Shown in pieces: positions 37,823-51,220 of a DNA stretch of 64,000 nt (position 1 is the first letter of the stretch; each line of letters begins with the position of its first letter). The translations under genes were made by a program, and so were the position numbers. Origin of the DNA: Rapana venosa (lineage: Eukaryota > Mollusca > Gastropoda > Neogastropoda > Muricidae); NCBI GenBank assembly GCA_028751875.1, contig CM054135.1, forward strand, positions 10,626,131-10,690,130, written 5' to 3'. The notes beneath the pieces were generated by a model. It was not told the origin of the DNA, did not search any database, and was given only the letters and a program-made list of their open reading frames with translations.

Positions 37823-39202
37823 TGTGGTGTGGTGTGGTGTGGTGTGGTGTGGTGTGGTGTGGTGTGGTGTGGTGTGGTGTGTGTGTGTGCAGCATGTGTG
37901 TGTGTGTATATGTGTGTGTGTGTATACATATACACACAAACACACACACACATACCATATCATCACCATCACCATTGTTGTCATCATCATTATCATCATT
38001 ATTGTTTTTATTATTATTACTATCATCATCATCATCATTATTATCATTACTATTACTACTACTACTTCTATTATTACTTTTGTTATATTTTCGTTGAGCA
38101 CAAAAAGAGTATATTTCACACAATCACCAGGAGGATATTTCAGACTATGCTACATGACAAAGATCAAATGGGAAGACAGGACCACGAATAAAGAACTATG
38201 GAGAATGTGCAAAGTTGATGATCTGAAGTCTGTAGCTAGTACCAATAGACTGCGCTGCTTTGGGCACGTTCAACGGAAAGCAGACCACCACATCATAAAA
38301 AGAGCAACGAACTTCGTAGTGGATGGAAAGAGACCAAAGGGAAGACCTAGCAAGACCTGGGCTGCCCGTATATTGCAGATGATCTTAGAGAGAAAGGGGG
38401 CAGCATAAATAAGGAGGAGGAAGCTCAAAACAGAGAGAGATGGAGAAGGCTCATCCATGTCAAACCTCCCCTGGGAGAAACATGACAGAAAAGGAAGAGG
38501 TAAGTAAGTGAGTACCTTGCAGGTGGGGCTGTGGTAGATATGGCTGTCCCCGAACACCTTGCGGTCGATGTAGCCCGCTGCGCCCCCAGTGCAGTCAGTG
38601 TGCAGGCTGTGGTTGGCCAAGCCCCCAGGACCCAGGTACCCACTGGGTACAGACACAGGGCCACGATGCTTGGGGGTGGGTTTTTCATTCATTATCATCA
38701 TTATTATCATTATTTATTTTATTTATTTATTCTTTTATATCGAGGATAATGGAATAAGCACTCATGTGCTTTTTTTTTTTTTACATCCAGTCCCCGTGTG
38801 TATGCGGTTTTGTCAATTTTGTCGTCTGTTCCCACCGGCACACAATGGCCTACTCTTCCGAAAAGCGGAACAGGATATAACGTGCGCGCAAGATGTTCTG
38901 CATGCGTTCGAACACGGGGCCTCAGTTTTTAGTCTCATCCGAAGGACTTTGACATTCAGTTCGATTTTTTTGTCAAACTGGGAAGAAAGGGCGAGGCTGG
39001 GAATCGAACCCACAACCTCACGGTTTACTTGTTGGCAGGCGAACATCTTAACCATCCTGCCACCTTCCTTCCTTCATTATCATTCTGGCTGTCTGCTGGC
39101 TGGCTGTCTACCTCTCTGTCTTTTGGTCTGTCTTTTGGTCTATCTCTCTGTCTGTCGCTCTGTCTGTCTCCCTGTCTGTCACCCTGTCTGTCTGTCTGTC
39201 TC

Positions 39203-39256
<54 letters not shown>

Positions 39257-40259
39257 CCTCTCTCTCTCCCTCTCTGAGCGTTCCCTTACCAGGAGGGGTG
39301 TGCAGTGCCTGATCTTCTCCTGGGCTTGTCACTCTGCAGGAGGTCTGCCTGCCTGCTGGCCTCAGCCATTCCAACTTCAGAGCAGCTCATTTCATAGTAC
39401 AGGTTGCATGCTGGGTATATACATGCAAGTCAAAACGGTCTTAAAACGGCCTACTCTTCTGAAAAGCATAATGAGTTTTAACGTGTGCGCAAGATGTTCT
39501 GAGCACGGTTTGCACACGGGACCTCAGTTTACAGTCTCATCTGAAGGACTTTTGAGGGAGAGTGGAGTCGGCAAAATCCTCTTGAATGAGATTCAAAATG
39601 GGGTCAGCAGATCACGAGCCCATCACTCTGACCACCAGGAGCATGCAGCACTGACCTGGGGCAGCCTGGCACGGGGAGGGTGAAGGTGAGGATGGTGTGG
39701 ACGGCCACCAGGATCAGGTGGAACATCCACTCCGGCCAGAAATCCACTATGTCCCTCACCACTGCCAGGCGTCCATACTGCAACAGGTCACAGTCACGAA
39801 GTAATGAAGTAATGAAGTGTGTGGTTGTGTGCGTGTGCAAGTACATGCATGTGTGTGTGTGCAAGTACATGCATGTGTGTGTGTGCAAGTACATGCATGT
39901 GTGTGTGTGCAAGTACATGCATGTGTGTGTGTGCAAGTACATGCATGTGTGTGTGTGCAAGTACATGCATGTGTGTGTGTGCAAGTACATGCATGTGTGT
40001 GTGTGCAAGTACATGCATGTGTGTGTGTGCAAGTACATGCATGTGTGTGTGTGCAAGTACATGCATGTGTGTGTGTGCAAGTACATGCATGTGTGTGTGT
40101 GCAAGTACATGCATGTGTGTGTGTGTGCAAGTACATGCATGTGTGTGTGTGCAAGTACATGCATGTGTGTGTGTGCAAGTACATGCATGTGTGTGTGTGC
40201 ATGCACCCGCACACACACACACATGCAAAAACATATAGGCATGTGTATGCATGCATGTG

Positions 40260-40308
<49 letters not shown>

Positions 40309-43300
40309 CACACTCTCTCTCACACATATGCAGACATGCATGCATACACGTGCGCATGCGCACACACATTCGCACACACACACATATGCAGACATGTATG
40401 CATGCATACACACACACACAAATGCACCCCCCCTCTCTCCCCACACACACCCCTAACACACAAGCACACACACACACACATGCATGTGTCTACATGTGCT
40501 TGCAAGCCTGCATGAAAGATTATCAGTGTGTGAGTGTTGCTTGTACAAATTTCACAGACACAGCCATCTGCATGCCAACACATACACAAGCCTAAGCGAC
40601 AATGTCTGCACATGCATACATGTAACTGTGCACCCACACATCATTCATAACCAGTTACATGATTACACCCGTCACAGCTGTCAGTTTCCCCCCCCCACTT
40701 TCAGCTGCTCTCAGCTGCTATCCATTCATCCCAGCCCAGCCCAGCTGATGCTGATCACAGCAAGAACTGACCATCCTCGAGCTGGGTAAAAGGAAAGGGC
40801 GCGCTAAATTTAGCACTCTTGACTGAGTGATGTTGGATTTGTGCGCTGTGGCTGTAGCAATACGTATTTCCATGTCTAGGTTAAAAACCCAACAACACCG
40901 ACAGCAAACACCACGGCCATACCCTGGAGTCATCAAAGGGTTTGGTGAAGGCCAGGTAGACATGGAAATATGTATTGCTACAGCCACAACGCACAAGTCC
41001 AGCATCACTCCGTATTTCCATGTCTAGGTTAAAAACCCAACAACACCCACAGGTAACACCACGGCCATACCCTGGAGTCATCAAAGGGCTTGGTGAAGGC
41101 CAGGTGCACCGTGGCCACGATCAGGTAGGTCCCTGCAAAGCGCTGCAGGACACCTGGGATACGAAACTGGCTCAAGTCGATCCCTGAAAACCAGCAGAAA
41201 TTCAGCGTCACTATCGAACTATTGTATGTTTGTCCGTCGTGTCTGACGATGACCTCCAAAACAGCAGAGGAGGCAGCTGCTGTTTTTGGAAACTGGGCAG
41301 AAATTTGATTATAGTAGATATGCCTTGCCCACAGTACATCCCCACTCTCTCGGCCAAGTGGGCATAAGGACAGTCAGCGTTGGAGATGTTCTCCAAAGGC
41401 CAACCAGCCCCCAGGGCTGCAGCACATAAGGACTGTGCGAGTCAAGCCTCCTAGTCAGAGAGTCATAGTCGATCACTAAAGACTAAGCTGTAAAGTGGAA
41501 TTCCATGAGTGGGAAAGCCACTGGTCATACAGCCTCTCACTTTGCTGTTGCCCCCAGCGTCAATGGTTTAATCAAGAACTGTGGTAAAGCCCAGTGCTGA
41601 ACTATTGTAGCTGACCTGGTAAGTCATAAATATGATGAGATTTGAACTTCTTCTTCTTCTTCTTCTTGTTCGTCGAATGCTCAAACAGCAACTATTGTTG
41701 TCTGTTATATTTGAGTGAAAATGCGTCACGCTGCCGTTAATTAAGCGCCTGACGAGTCAGGCCCAGCGCATCCAACTTTGGCACAAGAGAGAATCAAGAC
41801 GGCAGAAAATAGACAAGAAGGAGGTGACAGGAAGAAAAGGCACAAGGCAGAAACAAAGAAACTTTAGAGAGTGATAGAAAAGAGGAAATTTCTAGCACAT
41901 AATTTCCAGAAGGTAGGGGTGCTGTTTATACTGACAGGGCCCTGGCATCCCCATGGGAGAATAATATTCAACCAAACTCATAAGAAGGAAGGTGGCAGGA
42001 CGGTTAAGACATACATTCACCTGCCTAACAAGTCAACCGTAAGATTCTGGGTTCGATTTCCAGCCTTGCCCTTTCTTTCCAGTTTTACAAGAAAGTCAAA
42101 CTGAATATCAAAGTCCTTCGGATGAGACAGTTAAACCAAGGCCTCACGTGCAAATGCACACAGAACATGTTATGCATACATTTCTGTCTTTCATAAGAGT
42201 ATGCCATTTCATGCCAGTAAGAACAGATGAGAAAATATTTTTAATTTGTCATGTTTAGACACCAACCCTGAAGTGGAAATGCAGCTACCTTAACTAAATG
42301 GAGAGGGAGGGAGGTGGAGGGGGAGGAGAGGGGGGGGGGGGGTGGCAATGGTAGAACGGCAAAAATCTCACCATTGGTGAATCTTGTAGCTCTAGCCAAA
42401 GAACAGGATTTTTTTTTAAATCAAAGTTTTTCTCTGGGTTTTGTGTGTGTATGTGGTATTTCTGTTTTGTTTTTGGGGGGGTTGTTGTTGTTGTTGTTAT
42501 TCTCTGTTTTATAAGTACACCATCATTTCTATTAGGAAACCAGAAACAATGAAAGTTTTAATAAATTCATCACGGCAGGTCATCAAACTACACTCTTCAA
42601 GCCAGAGTGTCAGGTAGTCTTGATGACCATACCATTCTTGTTTTTTTTACTTTCTTTCATAAAAAATATGAACAAGTTAGTTTACCATACACACACACAC
42701 AGCACCTACCAAATCATCAAAAACAAATTCTGTTCTTCATCGACTCTGGTAAAACAACAAATCAAAGCGCTTCGGATCATCACTACCCTCCCCACGTCAC
42801 CACCATCACCATCACTCTCTCCTCATCACTACCATCCCCACGTCACCACCATCACCATCACTCTCTCCTCATCACTACCATCCCCATGTCACCACCATCA
42901 CTCTCTCCTCATCACTACCATCCCCACGTCATCACCATCATCATCACTCTCTCTCCTCATCACTACCATCCCCACGTCATCACCATCATCACTCTCTCCT
43001 CATCACTATCATCCCCACTTCGTCACCACCATCATCACTCTCTCCTCATCACTATCATCCCCACTTCGTCACCATCACCATCATCACTCTCTCCTCATCA
43101 CTACCATCCCCACCTCGTCACCACCATCACCACTCTCTCCTCACCACTACCATCCCCACGTCATCATCACCATCACTCTCTCCTCATCACTACCATCCCC
43201 ACCTCGTCACCACCATCACCATCACCACCATCACTCTCTCCTCACCGTCGCTGTCTCCCCCGGAGTTGATGAGGAGCCCCAGCACAAAGAGGGTGACGGA

Positions 43301-46300
43301 GCGACGCACGATTCTACCCAGCATGCTCAGCCTGGAGGTGCCCCTCTGCAGCTGGGGCTGGAAGCTGAGGATCATGGCCGTCCCCATGATGTAGACAAAC
43401 CTGCACGCAGCACACAGCTGAAAGCTGAGGATCATGGCCGTCCCCATGATGTAGACAAACCTGCACGCAGCACACAGCTGAAAGCTGAGGATCATGGCCG
43501 TCCCCATGATGTAGACAAACCTGCACGCTGCACACAGCTGAAAGCTGAGGATCATGGCCGTCCCCATGATGTAGACAAACCTGCACGCAGCACACAGCTG
43601 AAAGCTGAGGATCATGGCCGTCCCCATGATGTAGACAAACCTGCACGCAGCACACAGCTGAAAGCTGAGGATCATGGCCGTCCCCATGATGTAGACAAAC
43701 CTGCACGCAGCACACAGCTGAAAGCTGAGGATCATGGCCGTCCCCATGATGTAGACAAACCTGCACGCAGCACACAGCTGAAAGCTGAGGATCATGGCCG
43801 TCCCCATGATGTAGACAAACCTGCACGCAGCACACAGCTGAAAGCTGAGGATCATGGCCGTCCCCATGATGTAGACAAACCTGCACGCAGCACACAGCTG
43901 AAAGCTGAGGATCATGGCCGTCCCCATGATGTAGACAAACCTGCACGCAGCACACAGCTGAAAGATGAGGATCATGGCCGTCCCCATGATGTAGACAAAC
44001 CTGCACGCAGCACACAGCTGAAAGCACCGTGCCGTTAACCACAAGCCGCCACACAGCTAAAAATGCCGCACCATTAACAAAACTGGCACACAGCTATAAA
44101 CGCCGTGCCGTTAATGACAAACCGGCACACAGCTAAAAACACTGTGCCATTAATGACAAACCGGCACACAGCTAAAAACACTGTGCCATTAATGACAAAC
44201 CAGCACACAGCTAAAAACACTGTGCCATTAATGACAAACAGCTAAAAACACTGTGCCATTAATGACAAACAGCTAAAAACACTGTGCCATTAATGACAAA
44301 CTGGCACACAGCTAAAAACACTGTGCCATTAATGACAAACAGCTAAAAACACTGTGCCATTAATGACAAACAGCTAAAAACACTGTGCCATTAATGACAA
44401 ACTGGCACACAGCTAAAAACGCCATGCCGAAACTGGCACACAGCTAAAACACCATGCCGAAACTGGCACACAGCTAAAACACCATGCCATTAACAGAAAC
44501 TGGCACACAGCTAAAACACCATGCCATTAACAGAAACTGGCACACAGCTAAAACACCATGCCATTAACAGAAACTGGCACACAGCTAAAACACCATGCCA
44601 TTAACAGAAACTGGCACACTGCTAAAAACACCATGCCATTAACAGAAACTGGCACACAGCTAAAACACCATGCCATTAACAGAAACTGGCACACTGCTAA
44701 AAATACCATGCCATTAACACAAACTGGCACACAACCCACAGCTTCGTGGCTTATGGATTTTGTGTGTGTGTTCCTCAGCTAGAGCTCCAAGGTTCACTAA
44801 TGGTGAGATTTTGCGTATGCAACTGTTTTTGCCCACCATGAAGGTAGCCGCATTCTGACTTTGCTGGAAATGTTTGTGTTTCCATAACCCACTAAACACT
44901 GGCATCAACTACAAGATCTTTCACATGCATATTTTTTTCACCATTCCTTGGTTAGAGCTCTGAAGTTCACCAATGGTGAGATTTTGTAAATAACTGTTCT
45001 TTTGCCTACCACCTTGAAGGTATCCGCATTCTGACTTTGGGGATATATATACAGGGTATGTTTGTGTTTCCATGACCCACCTAATGCTGATGTGAATTAC
45101 AGGATCTTTAACATGCATGTTTTTTTCCCCATTTTCTTGACTAGAGCTCCGATGTTTACCAATGGTGAGATTTTGTGTATACAACTGTTTTTGCCCATGA
45201 TGAAGTTAGCTGTATTCCAACTTCAGGGATGTATGCTGGGTATGTTCGTGTTTCCACAGCCCACTGAATGCTGTCATGAATTACATGATCTTTGACATGC
45301 ATATTTGATCTTCTGAATGTGTATATACACAAAAGGAATCAAGGCACTGGCAGGTCTGCACTTGATGCTGACCTGGGAGTTTGTAAAACTCCCCACTCTT
45401 AAATTACCAGATACTGCCAAGGTTCAAACCCATGACTTCATGTACCCATGGGACTGAAGTCAAACAATCTTAACCACTAGGCTATAGCGTCCATCAGATT
45501 TGCTTTCAAAGACATGCATTACAAGTCCTGTATGAACACAAAGCATAAACCAAAATGGTTTCCAGATGACTGCAACTGTTAATGTTCAATGAAACACAAA
45601 ACGTGTGGTTTTCACAATAAACATATGAAAATGTCATATATAATCCTTATGATAAGCATTGATATTACCAAACACATAAATATGATCCTCTCATATATAT
45701 CATATATCATGATAAACACAGGTATGTAATACAATGTATTGCATATGTAAATTAAATTCATACAAGGCCCAGACCCTTCTAGCATCTGAAAGAGTTCAAA
45801 GCTTTATGATTTTCCCTTCCTTTCACTTGCTGTGTGGTATGAGGTAAACTCCACACTTCTAATTCACCCACAAACTCATCAATCACATTCTTGAGATTAA
45901 AAAAACCATTTGATTTTCGTATTCATAACTCAAAAGTTAAGGCACAGTATTTAAACAAATTATTATTATTATGCTCTCTAATTAGCATAATTAATAAGCA
46001 AAGCAGCTAACAATGCAGCTTACAGGAATGTGTATGAGATCATCTAAAACCACAAAATAACTCTGTGTAACATCACAAAACTAAAAGATGGAAAAGAAAA
46101 AAAAAGAAATTGGAGTAAGTCTGACCTGACTTTAATGACAGCTAAGCACACACAAAGAATGGTTACATTTTATTATTGATAGTTATCACACACAATTTTC
46201 AAAACTGCAAACACCTCATATTTTTATGTCTATTAAATTAGTCCTGAGAGCTGCAATGTTATAAACAATATTGGCATCTTTTAGAAGAAGAAAAAAAAAC

Positions 46301-46459
46301 ACAAGAAAGAAAAACACATACACACACACATTGATACTCTGATATTCCTTCTCCCATACATTATCAACTAACCCCCTTCGCCCATATGCATTCCCCCACA
46401 CTCCCTCTCTCTTCCCCATCTACTATCACAACTTGTAAAAAGATATTAAATGAATTTGA

Positions 46460-46493
<34 letters not shown>

Positions 46494-46523
46494 ACTTACA
46501 CACACACAGATCATAACCTAGAC

Positions 46524-46584
<61 letters not shown>

Positions 46585-48553
46585 TTCTCAATACCAACAA
46601 ACCTACCATGGAAAGACGAGGTCGGCCACAGTCAAACCATTCCATTTGGAGTGACTTAACTGCCAGTAGCCTCCACCGCCATAATTCACAAAGATCATGA
46701 TGGACAAGCTAAGTCTACAAGCAGAAATAACACCAAAAGCCATGTCAGTCTAACAACCATGCAGGGAATATCAACCATCCAAATCTAACAACATGTCAGT
46801 ATAGCAGCACATCCAAGTTAGAATGGTGTATATATGTGAGAGCGGCAGCAACCTCTGAAGCAGAAATGAAAACATGGAGTGAAAAAACACACTGAGTCTA
46901 GAAGCAAACACATGCCCTTAAAATGCTGAAAATAGGGACCGTACAATTTTCAACATAGCTTTCAAAAAATGGTAAACATTCGGCCATATTTTCTTAACAG
47001 TGTGCAAAATATGGTGTGACAACCTTCCACTGTCTGTTGTGAAACAGCCAAAGGTTTATTTCAATATGAAAATTCATATCCAGATATAAACCCACACTTA
47101 AATGCTGAAAATAGGGATCATACAATCTCCAACATAGCTTCCAAAAATGGTAACCGTTCAGCCATATTTTCATAACAGCATGCAAGAGTCTGGCAACCTT
47201 CCACTCTCTACTGCGAAACAGCCAAAGATTTAACTCAGTGTAAAAAATCCAGATCCAGATCTAAACCCGCATTTAAAACATAAGAAAAAAATGGTGGATT
47301 TATAACCATGCTGAATAAGGTATGGTCCAAATGTTTACGCTTTCTAAGGGCATGTTGAAGGCAGAGATACAACACAACCAGTGTTAGTACAAAACATTAA
47401 GTCTGAAAGCAGAGATACACACAAAACATGGGAGAGAGTTACAAAGCCAAAGTAAGAGCAAAGATATATCATACATATACAAGGATGTGACAACAACAAA
47501 GTCTAAAAGCAGAAATACACCACAAGAGGAAGGAAACAACAAACTGAGCTAAAAGCGAAAAGCATGCACCCAAACAGAAATATCTGAAATGAAATACTCC
47601 GCTATTGTTACATGCTAGCCCGGTGCAATGTTGATGGAAATCAGCTTTAAAAAGTTTAGTTCCTTTCAATTTTAGAGCATCTGGGAGAAGCTTCCATCTT
47701 TTTAAAATTTTATTTATTTATTCTTTTATTTCAAGGATAATGGAATAAGCATTCATGTGCCTTATTGTAAATGTCAGACCCAAACATTGTTCAAAAAGCT
47801 ATAGTCTCTTCCAGTCTTTCCATCAAGTTTTTTCTATATTTTTTTTCTTTTTAAGAGAAGTTTTTTTGTATCTTGATTAGAAAATTATACCAATCAATTG
47901 TTTTTATAGAAACAGCTAAGATTTCTGCAGAGTGCAACTCTTCAAAAGTAGAGAGAGCCAGAGCATGAAAGGATGACCTCCGAACTACAGGAAATAATCT
48001 TTTTTCTGCTTTAATTTCTTCCTCTTTCCTTTTCTTCTCTTCATTTCTAACAGTTAAACTGGAAGTAGAAAGAGAACCATGCCTCAATCATATGTATTGT
48101 TGTTCTGTACTGATTTTTGGTGGTTTTTGGTGGGGGGTTTTAGATCAGAGAAAGGAAAGTCCTCTACCACTCAAAACCAGTTTGCCAGTGCTATGAAATG
48201 TCAGCACAGTTCATTAGCATATATAATAATAATAATAATAATAATGTATGGAATTTATATAGCGCTGAATCTTGTAAAGCAACAAATCAAAGCGCTCAGA
48301 TTTTATTTCATACCACTTTAAGTCACGGCAGATTTGTCTCCGTGAAATTCAGGCTGCTCTCCCCGGGGAGAGCGGAAGAACGCGTCGCTACTTAGCGCTG
48401 CGCCACCCTTTCACCCTTTTTTTTTTTTTTTTTTTTCTGCAGCTGTATTTGTTTCCCTATCAGAGTGGCTTTTTTCTAAGAATTTTGCCAGGGACAACTC
48501 TCTTGTTGCCGTGGGTTTTTTTACGTGCGCTAAATAATTACGTGTAACACACG

Positions 48554-48584
<31 letters not shown>

Positions 48585-50700
48585 TAGCGCCCAGACCACC
48601 ACTCATGGTCTAACGGATGGGGGAAAAATTTCCGGTCCAAACGGGGTACGAACCGCCGCACACTTCAGACCCGGACTTTTCGCTTTCTAGACAGGCGCGT
48701 TACCTCTAGACCACCGATCCACCATATATATATATCATCAGCACAGTTACTTAACATGTAACATAAGCGCAGTTAGTATGTGACATTAGCACAGTTAGTT
48801 AGCGTATAACACCACCACAATGAGTTAACATGTAACACCACCCAGTATTAGCGGTAACCCACCACAGGAGTTTTGCGAGTAACACCCCCCACGTGAGTTA
48901 AAACGTAACACCACCCAGGAGTTAAAAACGTAACACCCCCCACAGTGAGTTAACAATTAACACCACCACGGAGTTAACAATGAACACCACCACAGTGAGT
49001 TTTCAATGAACACCCCACTGAGTAACAATGTAACCCACCACAGTGAGTTAACATGAACACCACCCAGTGAGTTTAAATTAAACCCCAAAATGAGTTAACA
49101 ATTTTCACCACCACATGAGTTAGCAAAGTAACACCACACAGTGATTAACCTAAACACCCCCACGTGGTTAGCATATAACAACCCCCACAGCGAGTTAAAA
49201 CAACACCACCCGTGGTTAGCAAAAACACCCCCAGTGAGTAAGTAAAACCACCCCAAATGATTAACATGTAACCACCACTGAGTTAGCAAGTAACACAGTC
49301 CCCAGTGATTAGCATGTAACACCCCCACAGGAGTTTAAAAAGTAAACACCCCTACAGTGAATCACAATAAAACCCCACAAAGTTAACAGTAGCACCACCA
49401 CAGCGAGTTAACATCAACACCACCCCGTGAGTTAACATGCAAAACCACCAAAAGTGATTGCAAAAACACCACCCAGTGAGTTCAGTAACACCACCACAGT
49501 GAGTTAACACGTAAAAACCCCCGCGTGAGTTAACATGTAACACCAACCCAGCGAGTTAACATGTAACACCACCGCAGGAGTTAACTTAAAAACCCCCACA
49601 GCGATTACTTAACACCCCGCGTGAGTTAACACTAACACCACCCCGTGAGTTAGCCGGTAACACCACCACAGTGAGTTAAAAATTAACACCACCACTGAGT
49701 TAGCAAAAGTAAAAACCCCCACAGCGAGTTTAACATGCAACCCACCACACGATTAACACGTACACCACCCAGGGTTTAAAATGTAACACCCCCCACGTGA
49801 TTAACATGTAACCCACCAAGCGAGTTAACACAAACCCCACCCAGAAAGTTAAATATAACACCACCACAGCAAGTTAACACGTAACACCACCACAGTGAGT
49901 TAGCAATGTAACACCACCACAGTGAGTTAACACGTAACACCACCACAGTGAGTTAGCAATGTAACATCACCACAGTGGGTTAACATACACCACCACAGTG
50001 AGTTAGCATGTAACACCACCACAGTGAGTTAGCATGTAACACCACCACAGTGAGTTAGCATGTAACACCACCACAGTGAGTTAACACGTAAACACCACCA
50101 CAGTATGTAACACCACCACAGTGAGTCAACATGCAACACCCCCACAGCGAGTTAGCATGCAACACCACCACAGTGAGTTAACATACACCACCACCACAGT
50201 GAGTTAACAATGTAACACCACCACCACAGTGAGCTAGCGTGGAAGAAAACCCAAAATCATACAAAGCGGAGGCAGCATGCAATCCAGCGAGAGAGCGAGC
50301 GAGTGACCGGCTGACTGACCACCAGAGGACGAAGCAGACTCTGGTGACCACACAACTCACCAGGGGAACACCAGGTCAGCCACGGTCAGACCATTCCACT
50401 TGGAATGTCGGAAGAACCAGTACTGTCCTCCGCCGTAATTGACAAAGATCATGACCACTAGCGACAGCCTACAGGGGAGAACAGGGGAGACAGAGACAGA
50501 GAGACAATGACAATGATAAATTCTTTTATTTCGAGGATAATGGATAAGCACTCATGTGCTTTTTTTACATCCAGTCCCCGCCCAGAGGGATATATATGAT
50601 AATAAAGTAAATTAAGCCCAATACTAACACACTCACACAGTAAACGAGAAAGAAAAAATACCCACACACAAAAAAAATAAAAACCACCGAAAGAGGGGAG

Positions 50701-50795
<95 letters not shown>

Positions 50796-51133
50796 CAACA
50801 ACAAATAATAAAAGAAAGCAAAACAGAGCAAAACAAGAGACAGACAGACAGACAGACAGAGAGAGGGACAGAGAGACAGAGAGAGAGATGGGTACATTAT
50901 CAGGATTTTGGTCTGTTGTTATTCACAGTGTAACAAATTGTGAAATTAGTATACATTAGAAGATGTGTGTGTGTGTGCGCGCGCGTGTGTGCGTGTGTGT
51001 GCGTGTGCGTGCATGCGTGCGTCCATGCGTGCGTGTGTGTGTGTGTGTGTGCGTGTGTGAAAGACAAAAATTCAAAGTCAAATTTATATTTTCAGAAGGT
51101 GCAGTGAATACACAACACAATAATGTGTGTGTG

Positions 51134-51166
<33 letters not shown>

Positions 51167-51189
51167 TTGTGTGTGTGTATGTGTGTGTG

Positions 51190-51220
<31 letters not shown>

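Noticed and set aside
39604..40515. Long open frames in several frames (up to about 258 codons)
   Set aside because: They come from the 24-bp GTGTGTGTGTGCAAGTACAT array; only 39656-39777 is coding.
42607..44038. Plus-strand open frame of about 470 codons
   Set aside because: It runs through two minisatellites, antisense to HGSNAT exon 8, and has no protein-like features.
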